25,484 nt of DNA from CAZAOY01 sp964486925 (GTDB lineage: Bacteria > Bacillota > Clostridia > Oscillospirales > Ruminococcaceae): positions 1-25,484 of the forward strand of contig CAZAOY010000035.1 in NCBI GenBank assembly GCA_964486925.1. Direction: 5' to 3'. Below are positions 8,492 through 15,246 of this stretch, one piece after another; position 1 is the first letter of the stretch; every line of letters begins with the position of its first letter. The position numbers were made by a program, and so were the translations under genes. Below the pieces are notes generated by a model, which saw only the letters and a program-made list of their open reading frames with translations, was not told where the DNA came from and searched no databases.

Positions 8492-9105
8492 AAATAAAGA
8501 ACCTTTCTAGTAGTTAGTAATTGTTCCCAATCAGTCAAACAAAACAACGTACCCTACAACCCCAAATCACATACCATACTAAGGAACGCACACCAAGTAA
8601 CGTATACAATGCGTTCTCTATGTTGTTAAACACACGAACCGAAGTGAACCGTAGAAACAAAGTAACCCACAACCCCAAAAAACTATAATGAACAACCGAC
8701 CAGATCAACACGAAAAACTGTATCCGAGGTTACAGGCAGGTACAAACAACATAAATGCAACAAACCCAGCACCAACTGGCACATCCAAGGCTACTACCCG
8801 AGGTAACGACTGACCCCTTACACAAAACCCGTGAACCAACCGCCCCACGACAGAAAGCTTTCGCCAAAAAAACCTAACCCTTTCTGTGACAGCCGCTCGC
8901 GGTTTAGCCTGAAAAACGGTATAAGCCTAAACAAGCCACCCAACCCCCTTTTTTCAGGTTAAATCGCTCCATCGGCGTACGTTAGACAATAAAAGCGTTT
9001 GTTGCGCGCTTATTCATAAGCGAACTTTTTGGGGCTTTGGCAAATAAGTAAGTCGTGGTGTGCGGCGAAACGCACAAAACCAATCAACTGCTGTGATTAT
9101 GCGTG
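8492..9105. other. Non-coding, repeat-flanked region with inverted repeats
   Basis: No convincing gene is visible on either strand. From about 8520 to 8850 the plus strand is strongly A/C-rich and poor in T. Position 8583-8616 holds a degenerate copy of the GGAACGCA...TGCGTTC palindrome. ACAGAAAG (8850-8857) and CTTTCTGT (8880-8887) form an 8-bp stem. At 8899-8915 and 8951-8967 two 17-base arms match as an inverted repeat at 15 of 17 positions. This could be a decayed element or an untranslated region, but nothing recognisable remains. Confidence 0.5.
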
Positions 9106-9295
9106 ATACGTAGAAATCAAAAATACAGCGCAACCATGGAACGTATGCCATGCGTTCCCTACATGGGCGGCACGCCAATTCGATGTTATCGTAAAAATCA
9201 AACCCCAGCGCAAACTAGAACGCATACAATGCGTTCCCTACATGAGGGTTGCGCCAATTCGATGTTATCGTAAAAATCAAACCGCAGCGCAAACT
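9106..9295. repeat. Tandem ~79-bp multi-hairpin repeat array, cut by the assembly gap
   Basis: At least two full units and part of a third are visible: GCCAATTCGATGTT starts at 9174 and again at 9253, a period of 79. Each unit has a palindrome (9138-9158; 9218-9236, GAACGCAT/ATGCGTTC), then CCCTACAT and a short G-run able to pair with the CCCT, then CGAT/ATCG around GTT, then AAAATCAAAC and CAGCGCAA. In the unit entering the gap, TTGCGC (9249-9254) can pair with GCGCAA (9287-9292) around the CGAT stem. The array ends at the N-run, so its true copy number is unknown. Confidence 0.75.
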
Positions 9296-9395
9296 NNNNN
9301 NNNNNNNNNNNNNNNNNNNNNNNNNNNNNNNNNNNNNNNNNNNNNNNNNNNNNNNNNNNNNNNNNNNNNNNNNNNNNNNNNNNNNNNNNNNNNNN
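9296..9395. other. Scaffold gap of 100 N
   Basis: Exactly 100 undetermined bases lie inside the tandem repeat array. A round length normally marks a gap of unknown size. The repeats on both sides explain why assembly failed here. Confidence 0.98.
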
Positions 9396-9466
9396 GTGTT
9401 GCGCAAACAACCAAAAGCCCACAGTAAACCCAAACATCCCACAAACCATTGTGAAACGTACAAACC

Positions 9467-9538
9467 GGACGCGCAATGCGCGCCCCTACAGGGGTGTGCA
9501 ACACGTGGATAAATCCACAAAAATAAATCACAGCGCAA
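9467..9538. repeat. Diverged GC-rich copy of the 79-bp repeat unit
   Basis: The order of parts matches the array left of the gap: a palindrome (GGACGCGC at 9467-9474, partner GCGCGCC), then CCCCTACAGGGG, then GTGGAT/ATCCAC (9505-9510 and 9513-9518), then an A-rich stretch ending CACAGCGCAA. The stems are kept although their bases differ. It ends immediately beside the stop codon of the metallo-hydrolase at 9541, so it could also serve as its 3' end. Confidence 0.6.
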
Positions 9539-9540
9539 GA

Positions 9541-10380
9541 TTAAATATCCACCGACATGGTGTCGTACGACACCAAAAATCCATGCTTGCTAGCATCCTT
9601 TACAATCTCATCATAGGAAAGATAAAAGCAGTTGTGGGAGAAATGATTTAGGATAAAGACACAGCCTTCGTTTACTAACCCCTCTAGGGTTAAACGATCC
9701 TTGACTAATGCACAGGTGTTAATCCCCATGTGGTTGTCTACAACATCCTCCTTGCCGTGGGTGCAGTCTAACGATACGAGATCGTACTTTATACCTTGAT
9801 TTTTGATAAAATCCCAGGTCTGTGGGAGCAAATAGCCTGTGTCGTGACCGTATAATAACGTCTTGTCGCCGTCGGTAACGGTGTAGATGTAAGCGTCCTC
9901 ACCCTCCTTGTGGTTTGCCAGCATTGGATATATAGTGTACCTGCCGACGGTGTGCCCCTCGTAAGGCTTTATCACATTTAGTGAGATAGACCCTAGTAGT
10001 CGGTCAAGAGAGTTGTTGTAGTTAGCCACATCCTTTACCTTTTTGATGGAATCATCGTTGCCGTAAACCCCGATAACGTGCTCTGCACGGTTGTCGCAGA
10101 AGCCGTCGGTGCGGTAGAGCAGGTCGTTTGGGAAGAGATGGTCGTCGTGGCTGTGGGTTACGATAATATTCTGCACCTTGTCAAGGTTTAATCCGTAGCT
10201 TAGAACGTGCAGATAGGTATCGGGGCAGAAATCGATTAACAGATCATCGTTAATCAGCGCCTGAGAACGTGTGCGGATATCCCGCCCCTTGTTAATCCGT
10301 GCAGTTTGACAGCCTTCACATCTACAGTATAACGCAGGCCACCCCTCCGCCGCCGCTGTCCCTAGGTAGGTAAGTTTCAT
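9541..10380 (-). CDS. PhnP-like MBL-fold metal-dependent hydrolase
   Basis: A 279-residue metallo-beta-lactamase-fold enzyme. The dinuclear metal motif HxHxDH is H76, H78, D80 and H81 (THSHDDH). Further probable ligands are H156 (ANH), D180 (YGHD) and H246 or H249 near the end. C19, C21 and C24 (YCRCEGC) correspond to the extra zinc site typical of PhnP, the cyclic phosphodiesterase of phosphonate breakdown. The sequence GRDIRTRSQALI is typical of a Firmicutes subgroup annotated only as MBL-fold hydrolase. No phn genes are nearby, so the substrate is unknown; a phosphodiester is likely. GGAGG lies 7 bases before the ATG. It is transcribed away from the AraC gene at 10745 and has its own promoter and leader hairpin. 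Confidence 0.85.
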   Translation of the reverse strand: MKLTYLGTAAAEGWPALYCRCEGCQTARINKGRDIRTRSQALINDDLLIDFCPDTYLHVLSYGLNLDKVQNIIVTHSHDDHLFPNDLLYRTDGFCDNRAEHVIGVYGNDDSIKKVKDVANYNNSLDRLLGSISLNVIKPYEGHTVGRYTIYPMLANHKEGEDAYIYTVTDGDKTLLYGHDTGYLLPQTWDFIKNQGIKYDLVSLDCTHGKEDVVDNHMGINTCALVKDRLTLEGLVNEGCVFILNHFSHNCFYLSYDEIVKDASKHGFLVSYDTMSVDI

Positions 10381-10433
10381 ATTAGTCCCTCCATCTTTAA
10401 AGCCTTCTATATCTATGTAAACTCATTATTACT

Positions 10434-10476
10434 ATTAGGAAGCAAAAAAGTAGCACGCAATGCTTTGCTTCCTAAT
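10434..10476. promoter_or_regulatory. Perfect 13-bp inverted repeat in the leader of the MBL hydrolase gene
   Basis: ATTAGGAAGCAAA (10434-10446) and TTTGCTTCCTAAT (10464-10476) are perfect inverted copies with a 17-base spacer. The element lies shortly after the predicted transcription start of the minus-strand gene and is followed by no T-tract on either strand. An operator or a stable leader hairpin is more likely than a terminator. Confidence 0.55.
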
Positions 10477-10488
10477 CTATATACTACA

Positions 10489-10517
10489 ATAATACCATAT
10501 ATCTTATAGAATTACAA
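10489..10517 (-). promoter_or_regulatory. Promoter of the MBL hydrolase gene
   Basis: On the minus strand TTGTAA (10512-10517) is followed after 17 bases by TATTAT (10489-10494). TGG directly before the -10 box gives an extended -10. It implies a leader of about 100 bases that carries the 13-bp inverted repeat. Confidence 0.5.
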
Positions 10518-10643
10518 TAGTAATATAGACGTTTTTTCATACCAATTATGTGCACTTTTACAACAGTTTTGTAGCGGATATAATTTCAAACCATGATACA
10601 TTAAAAATATGAAGATATTGTACAAGATTTTTAGCTTATGCTA

Positions 10644-10652
10644 TGGTATAAT
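10644..10652 (+). promoter_or_regulatory. Extended -10 element upstream of the AraC-EamA pair
   Basis: TATAAT (10647-10652) is preceded by TGG, an extended -10. There is no good -35 at 16-18 bases. The implied leader before the ATG at 10745 is about 85 bases. Nothing else is recognised in 10518-10744 apart from a purine-rich run at 10662-10670. Confidence 0.4.
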
Positions 10653-10744
10653 AGTATAGACAAAGGGGGGACATATAGTTTGACTAGTTATCGTCTGTTA
10701 GAGTTTTGCAGAATGAATAATATATAACGGTCAAATTGCAGGAT

Positions 10745-11587
10745 ATGAAGAAGGAAACACGCACAATCTGTTACGACGAGATACTAAAGCTAGAAGCATA
10801 CCGACTGGAAGGAACGGTGCAAAACTTCCCAAACCACCTCCACGACTACTATGTGCTAGGACTGATCAAGGAAGGGGAACGCTACCTTTCCTGCAAGAAT
10901 AAGGAGTATAACCTGCGGGTGGGGGACGTTATCCTCTTTAACCCAGGGGATAGCCATGCCTGCGCACAGTCGGGAGGTAAACCGCTATACTATCTAGGGA
11001 TAAATATAAAGAAGGATACCATGCTTTCTCTCACAAAGGAGATCACAGGAAGCGCATACCTGCCACACCTATCCGATACGGTGGTGGAGGATAAAGAGCT
11101 TGCCGACCTGCTACATAGAGTACACGATATGATTATGGATGGGTCAGGGGAGTTTGAGCGGGAGGAAACGCTTTTGTTAATGATGGAACTGCTAATAGAA
11201 AGGCACGCAAAACCCTTTGAAGCGGTAGCCGACCTATCTATAAACGAGATCGACCTAGCCTGCGATTTTATAAAGAAAAACTACCCAGAGCCCATAACGC
11301 TAGAACAGCTGTGTAAGCATGTGGGATTCTCCAAGTCCACACTGCTTCGAGCCTTTACCAAAGCAAAGGGTATGACCCCATATAGATACCTGCAATCGAT
11401 ACGTATCGAAGGGGCGAAAAAGCTACTGGAACAGGGATATTCACTAATCGAAGCCGCATCCCTAACAGGATTTTCCGACCAAAGCCACTTTGCAAGGTTC
11501 TTTGCTATGTTTATCGGGCTTACCCCGGGAGCATATAGGGATATCTTCAAACCGAACAACAATCACGGAGGGACAGATGAAAGCTAA
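10745..11587 (+). CDS. AraC-family regulator (cupin sensor + C-terminal HTH)
   Basis: The protein has 280 residues from the ATG at 10745. An in-frame TTG at 10736 is an alternative; neither start has a convincing Shine-Dalgarno. The N-terminal half is a cupin-like ligand domain (HLHDYYVLG early on, then VGDVILFNPGDSHAC), the form typical of AraC regulators that sense small molecules. The last hundred residues hold two helix-turn-helix motifs: ITLEQLCKHVGFSKSTLLRAF, and SLIEAASLTGFSDQSHFARFF followed by GLTPGAYR. The stop codon overlaps the start of the EamA transporter gene by 11 bases, so the two are cotranscribed and probably translationally coupled. The likely role is control of that exporter by its substrate (inference). 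Confidence 0.88.
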   Translation: MKKETRTICYDEILKLEAYRLEGTVQNFPNHLHDYYVLGLIKEGERYLSCKNKEYNLRVGDVILFNPGDSHACAQSGGKPLYYLGINIKKDTMLSLTKEITGSAYLPHLSDTVVEDKELADLLHRVHDMIMDGSGEFEREETLLLMMELLIERHAKPFEAVADLSINEIDLACDFIKKNYPEPITLEQLCKHVGFSKSTLLRAFTKAKGMTPYRYLQSIRIEGAKKLLEQGYSLIEAASLTGFSDQSHFARFFAMFIGLTPGAYRDIFKPNNNHGGTDES

Positions 11588-12470
11588 AAGCAACATAGGA
11601 CACCTTGCCGCATTACTAACGGTATCGATCTGGGCGGTAACCTTTGTATCCACAAAGGTACTGCTTAGCGGATTTAAACCTGTAGAGATACTGTTCTTTC
11701 GGTTTGTAATGGGGTTTATCGCATTAATGATTGTGTACCCCCATCGGCTAAAGGTGAATGACATAAAAAAAGAGCTGTACTTTGCGCTTGCGGGGCTTAG
11801 CGGAATCTGTCTGTACTACCTGCTTGAGAATCTGGCGCTAAACCTTACCCTCGTGTCCAACGTGGGGGTGATAATCTCGGTCGCCCCATTCTTTACCGCC
11901 ATCCTAACCCATCTGTTTATGAGGGGTGAGGAGAAGCTTAAGATAAACTTCTTTGTTGGCTTTATAACCGCTATAACTGGTATCTGCCTTATAAGCTTTG
12001 AATCTAGTGCGGTACAGGTTAACCCTTTAGGGGATCTTTTAGCAGTACTGGCGGCGGTAGCCTGGGCGATTTATTCGGTGCTAACCCGAAAGATATCAAG
12101 CTTTGGGTACAACACCATCCAGACCACAAGACGGGTGTTTTTGTATGGGATTGTGTTTATGATACCCGCCCTGTTCTTGTTTGAGTTTAACTGGGATGTA
12201 ACCCGCTTTTCAAATCCTGTCTACCTATTTAATATAATATTTCTTGGGATAGGGGCTTCGGCGCTGTGCTTTGTAACCTGGGGGTTTGCGGTTAGGGTAT
12301 TAGGGGCGGTTAAAACCAGTATCTACATCTACCTTGTTCCTGTTATAACGGTAGTCGCCTCGGTTATAGTACTGCGTGAGCGGATTACCCCAATAGCTAT
12401 GGTAGGGATAGCTTTAACCCTACTGGGACTGGTAATCTCACAGGGTAGGATAATTAAAAGGACAAGATAA
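11577..12470 (+). CDS. EamA/DMT-family transporter
   Basis: The ATG at 11577 follows GGAGGG by 4 bases and lies inside the end of the AraC gene; a longer in-frame reading from 11490 would only repeat AraC coding sequence. The product is 297 residues with about ten hydrophobic helices arranged as two EamA halves. The first half begins GHLAALLTVSIWAVTFVSTK; the second has LLAVLAAVAWAIYSVLTRK and ends in a helix near ALTLLGLVISQG. Length and layout are standard for drug/metabolite exporters of the inner membrane. The substrate cannot be predicted from sequence. Coupling with a cupin-type AraC regulator suggests induction by the exported compound. Confidence 0.9.
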   Translation: MKAKSNIGHLAALLTVSIWAVTFVSTKVLLSGFKPVEILFFRFVMGFIALMIVYPHRLKVNDIKKELYFALAGLSGICLYYLLENLALNLTLVSNVGVIISVAPFFTAILTHLFMRGEEKLKINFFVGFITAITGICLISFESSAVQVNPLGDLLAVLAAVAWAIYSVLTRKISSFGYNTIQTTRRVFLYGIVFMIPALFLFEFNWDVTRFSNPVYLFNIIFLGIGASALCFVTWGFAVRVLGAVKTSIYIYLVPVITVVASVIVLRERITPIAMVGIALTLLGLVISQGRIIKRTR

Positions 12471-12488
12471 CAAAAAGATAGCGTGTAA

Positions 12489-12558
12489 TAACCCGATATG
12501 CGTTGACAAATTCGCATTATCGGGTTATAATTGTATCTATTAGGGAAGGTTATAACCC
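12489..12558 (+). promoter_or_regulatory. Consensus promoter overlapped by inverted repeats (probable operator) of the Dabb-GNAT genes
   Basis: TTGACA (12503-12508), 17 bases, TATAAT (12526-12531) is a perfect consensus promoter. TAACCCGAT-ATGCG (12489-12502) pairs with CGCAT-ATCGGGTTA (12513-12527, one unpaired T), so the repeat covers the -35 flank, the spacer and part of the -10. The motif GGGTTATAA recurs reversed at 12550-12558, inside a palindrome GGTTATAACC (12548-12557). Such a strong promoter would normally need a repressor. The same hairpin might also end the EamA transcript. Confidence 0.65.
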
Positions 12559-12594
12559 TTAAAAATCGACAAAATTTGAAAATGGAGTGGTAGT

Positions 12595-12894
12595 ATGATT
12601 AAACATATCGTTGCGTGGAACTATAAAGAAGGTTTTACCGATACAGAGAACGAGAGCAATGCCGAGCAGGTAAAATGCAGTCTAAAAGCACTTAAAGACC
12701 TAATCCCAGAGATAATCTCAATAAAGGTGGTAACAGATCCCGCCAGTACAAGCAATAGAAAGGTTATCCTAACCAGTACCTTTGCGGACGAAGCGGCATT
12801 AGCCGCCTACCAAATCCACCCAGAGCATAAGCGGGTAAGCCAGTTTGTAGGCACAGTGTTTACCGACAGGGTTTGTCTGGATTTTTATGAATAA
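12595..12894 (+). CDS. Dabb family protein (stress-responsive alpha/beta barrel)
   Basis: A 99-residue single-domain protein of the dimeric alpha/beta barrel (Dabb) type. Family marks are the opening MIKHIVAWNYKEG, the central helix with LKALKDLIPEI followed by SIKVVTDP, and the end AYQIHPEHKRVSQFV with DRVCLDFYE. Length matches standalone Dabb proteins. Some relatives are small cyclases or decarboxylases, but most bacterial copies have no known substrate. GGAG is 8 bases before the ATG. It is the first gene after the consensus promoter at 12503-12531 and is followed 29 bases later by an acetyltransferase gene, so the two probably form an operon. Confidence 0.85.
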   Translation: MIKHIVAWNYKEGFTDTENESNAEQVKCSLKALKDLIPEIISIKVVTDPASTSNRKVILTSTFADEAALAAYQIHPEHKRVSQFVGTVFTDRVCLDFYE

Positions 12895-12923
12895 CTTTCA
12901 TATTAATACAAAAGGAGAACAAT

Positions 12924-13448
12924 ATGAACGAGATAAAGCTTATTAAGCCAACGCTGGAATATTCAGAGCAGATTATGGATTTTAGGCAGGAGCTACTAGA
13001 TAATAATGATGAGTTTGCGGGTTGCGGGCCGTTACATGGCAGTGCTACCGCTAAGGACTGGCTTGATATCGTTGCTATGCGGGAATCAAAAGAACTCTGT
13101 CCCGCTGATGGTGTAACCTCAAACAGCTACCTAGCGGTGCGGGAGTCGGATAACAGGATTGTTGGGATGATAGACCTACGACATCATATTAACCACCCAA
13201 TACTCGGTGTGTGGGGCGGTCACATGGGCTATACCGTGCGTGTGAGTGAAAGGCGAAGGGGTTACGCAAAGGAGATGGTTCGACAGAATCTGATAAACTG
13301 CAAGGAGCGGGGGATAGATAGGGTGCTAATCTGCTGTAACAGCGAAAACAAAGCAAGCGAGAACACCATCCTATCAAACGGCGGGGTATTCGAGAACGAG
13401 GTCTTGGTAGAAGGCAACAGGATGAAACGTTACTGGATTAAGCTGTAG
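12924..13448 (+). CDS. GNAT-family N-acetyltransferase
   Basis: The 174-residue protein has the GNAT fold. The acetyl-CoA binding segment is GYTVRVSERRRGYAKEMV, an R-x-x-G-x-A variant of motif A. Before it are the strand IVGMIDLRHHIN and the GGHMGYTV beta bulge; after it come VLICCNSENKASENTI and the closing NGGVFENEV. This layout (tryptophan and glycine-rich centre, Asn-Ser-Glu-Asn near motif B) matches the uncharacterised GNAT group found in Firmicutes. AAAGGAG lies 7 bases before the ATG. It follows the Dabb gene in the same direction. The acceptor substrate cannot be predicted. Confidence 0.88.
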   Translation: MNEIKLIKPTLEYSEQIMDFRQELLDNNDEFAGCGPLHGSATAKDWLDIVAMRESKELCPADGVTSNSYLAVRESDNRIVGMIDLRHHINHPILGVWGGHMGYTVRVSERRRGYAKEMVRQNLINCKERGIDRVLICCNSENKASENTILSNGGVFENEVLVEGNRMKRYWIKL

Positions 13449-13517
13449 CTGTAAAGTTGGCAACGCAGTTAGAGAGAATACCATTAAAATGCTGTATAAT
13501 AGTACTGGGGGTAGGAA

Positions 13518-14423
13518 ATGACTGATATCGACCAGATTAAAGCTGTAATACGAATGCAGGATTATATCCACCAAAGGATAGGGCAGGAGCTTACAATCGA
13601 TGAGATCTCGGCAGTATCGGGTTACTCAAAACGACATTCTTTGCGGATTTTCAAGGAGCACCTAGATAAAACCGTGTTTGAGTATATCAGAGATCTGCGG
13701 GTAACGATGGCGGCTTGCAGGCTTATCGGTCATGGTAAAGACCACCAGATACTGGATGTTGCGCTAGATCTTGGATACAACTCCCACGACGGATTTACCA
13801 AAGCCTTCAGCCGATACTATGGGATAGTGCCAAAGGACTACCGTAAAGGTAACCTTCCTGATGGTTATACAAAGAGGATGCCAATGAGTTATTACTACCT
13901 ACTGCTTAGATCGAAAGGAATGAACAGCATGAGCCAAACAAGAACCGTTACCGCTACAGTTATTACAAAACCAAAACGCAAGCTAATCCTAAAAAGAGGT
14001 ATTAAAGCCGCCGACTACTTCGCCTACTGCGACGAGGTAGGCTGTGATATCTGGGATGAGCTAAAGGAAATACCCGATAGACTGGATACAGTCGCACTGG
14101 TTATCCTACCAGATTTTTTAGTAAAACCAAACACCTCAAAGGCATGCTGCGCTGTTGAAGTCCCGCTAGACTACAATGCACCGATACCCGAGGGGTGCGA
14201 TATAATCGAGCTTAGCGAGCACACAATGCTTGCGTTTCAAGGCGCACCCTACGAGGACGAGGACTGGTACGGCGGAGCACATTCAGAGGTAGCAAGCGCC
14301 GTGGCAAACTACAATCCCGCACTGTACGGCTATAGCTTCGCCTACGATACCGCCCCAGAGTTTCACTACGGCACATCCGCAAAGGACGGTTGCCGACAGC
14401 TAGTACCAATAAAGCAGGTGTAA
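13518..14423 (+). CDS. AraC-type regulator with C-terminal GyrI-like effector domain
   Basis: A 301-residue fusion. Residues about 6-108 are two AraC helix-turn-helix motifs (ELTIDEISAVSGYSKRHSLRIF and QILDVALDLGYNSHDGFTKAF, then GIVPKDYR). Residues about 138-301 resemble the GyrI/SbmC small-molecule binding fold, with DRLDTVALVILPDF in the middle and a tryptophan- and glycine-rich segment near the end. The family (Rob, BmrR relatives) activates efflux or stress genes on binding amphipathic compounds. GTAGGA is close before the ATG, and TATAAT stands at 13495-13500. At the junction of the domains AAAGGA (13914-13919) precedes ATG at 13929, which may be an internal start. No obvious target gene adjoins it. 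Confidence 0.88.
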   Translation: MTDIDQIKAVIRMQDYIHQRIGQELTIDEISAVSGYSKRHSLRIFKEHLDKTVFEYIRDLRVTMAACRLIGHGKDHQILDVALDLGYNSHDGFTKAFSRYYGIVPKDYRKGNLPDGYTKRMPMSYYYLLLRSKGMNSMSQTRTVTATVITKPKRKLILKRGIKAADYFAYCDEVGCDIWDELKEIPDRLDTVALVILPDFLVKPNTSKACCAVEVPLDYNAPIPEGCDIIELSEHTMLAFQGAPYEDEDWYGGAHSEVASAVANYNPALYGYSFAYDTAPEFHYGTSAKDGCRQLVPIKQV

Positions 14424-14506
14424 GCGGTTAGCTAGTAGTCTAGCGTAGCAATAAAAGGGCAAAGCACCATCATCACTTAACCAGATAGTTTAATAGGAGC
14501 AAAGTC

Positions 14507-14648
14507 ATGATAAAGATACAGCGTATAAAATGCGGCAACGCCAACTGCTACATAGTGGAGCAGGGCTAAAAAGATTAGCCACCTAGGGGACAAAACGGTG
14601 TACTTCGGGCACGGCAACCCAAAGAAAAACCGCAAGTGGGCTACCTAG
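14507..14648 (+). pseudogene. Internally deleted MBL-fold hydrolase remnant
   Basis: The sequence starts with AGGAG and ATG at 14507, giving MIKIQRIKCGNANCYIVEQG, the characteristic first strand of many MBL-fold hydrolases, then a stop at 14567. In another frame from 14574 it reads ISHLGDKTVYFGHGNPKKNR and ends at 14646-14648. That is the characteristic end of the same family (VYFGHG is the last metal-binding strand). The whole middle, including HxHxDH, is gone. The remnant is too short to fold as an enzyme. Confidence 0.75.
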
Positions 14649-14741
14649 CGGGTTTGCATAGATAAAGCCCTGATGAAAAATTTGCGCATACAATGAAAAC
14701 CCTAAATGCGACGGTTATAACGTTAAACCACAGCATAGTAG

Positions 14742-14813
14742 TAGGGAACGCATTGTATGCGTTCCTATATATAAGTACCTATTCATAAACCCATTTGTAT
14801 ACGTTCCTATATA
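14742..14813. repeat. Palindromic repeat copies at the second gap
   Basis: GGAACGCAT (14745-14753) and ATGCGTTCC (14757-14765) form a 9-bp palindrome with a 3-base centre, followed by TATATATA. A second half-copy, GTATACGTTCCTATATA, runs into the gap about 42 bases later. It belongs to the same family as 335-361, sharing the TATATATA trailer, and is related to the repeats near 9138-9236. Confidence 0.7.
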
Positions 14814-14913
14814 NNNNNNNNNNNNNNNNNNNNNNNNNNNNNNNNNNNNNNNNNNNNNNNNNNNNNNNNNNNNNNNNNNNNNNNNNNNNNNNNNNNNNNN
14901 NNNNNNNNNNNNN
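14814..14913. other. Scaffold gap of 100 N
   Basis: Exactly 100 undetermined bases follow the repeat copies. The gap removes the -35 region of the sdpR-like gene. The true distance and content are unknown. Confidence 0.98.
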
Positions 14914-14919
14914 ATAGCG

Positions 14920-14954
14920 TATAATGTATTTAGATAAATCTCTAAATACATTAC
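14920..14954 (+). promoter_or_regulatory. -10 box and 13-bp palindromic operator of the sdpR-sdpI pair
   Basis: TATAAT stands at 14920-14925. TAATGTATTTAGA (14922-14934) and TCTAAATACATTA (14941-14953) are perfect inverted copies with a 6-base spacer, starting inside the -10 box. AT-rich dyads over the promoter are the usual binding sites of ArsR-type repressors, so autorepression by the next gene product is likely. The -35 box lies in the gap. Confidence 0.7.
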
Positions 14955-14967
14955 GGAGGCGGTTGCA

Positions 14968-15246
14968 ATAGGACTTTTAGAAACCTTTAAAGCGCTTTCT
15001 GACCCTGTTCGCAGAGAGATACTGGTCATGCTAAAGGGCGGGAGCTTATCGGCAGGGGAGATCTCGTCGCAGTTTGATATGACAGGAGCAACTATTTCAT
15101 ACCACCTGTCACAGCTTAAGAAAGCCGACCTAATCTTTGAAACAAGACAGAAAAACTTTATCTATTACGAACTAAACACCTCGGTGTTTGAGGAGATTAT
15201 GCTCTGGATTTCACAGTTTCAAGGAGGGGATACTAATGAAGAATAA
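14968..15246 (+). CDS. sdpR: SdpR-like ArsR-family repressor with non-standard ATA start
   Basis: The frame gives a 92-residue winged-helix protein: LLETFKALSDPVRREIL, the helix-turn-helix SAGEISSQFDMTGATISYHL, then a wing (ETRQKNFIYYELN) and a C-terminal helix. This is the whole length of SdpR-type ArsR proteins. There is no ATG, GTG or TTG in the expected place: GGAGG (14955-14959) is followed 8 bases later by ATA (14968-14970), exactly where the start should be. The first in-frame ATG, at 15028, would cut off the first helix. The end overlaps the sdpI-like gene by 11 bases. It should repress its own operon through the dyad at 14922-14953. The odd start could be real, a decay mutation, or an error near the gap. 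Confidence 0.75.
   Translation: MGLLETFKALSDPVRREILVMLKGGSLSAGEISSQFDMTGATISYHLSQLKKADLIFETRQKNFIYYELNTSVFEEIMLWISQFQGGDTNEE

Noticed and set aside
9106..9295. Tandem repeats as a CRISPR array
   Set aside because: The repeats are contiguous with a 79-bp period and have no unique spacers of regular size; no cas gene is near.
9198..9538. Short open frames spanning the N-run
   Set aside because: They exist only because N is read as open; they lie in repeat DNA and have no ribosome binding sites.
10680..10727. 15-residue leader peptide (TTG start) after a G-run upstream of the AraC gene
   Set aside because: The G-run is a plausible Shine-Dalgarno, but the start is TTG, the peptide shows no regulatory codon run, and nothing else supports it.
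12489..12531. Treating the dyad only as the terminator of the EamA gene
   Set aside because: The stem could stop transcription, but the run of T after it is interrupted and the same bases hold a perfect promoter, so the promoter/operator reading is preferred.
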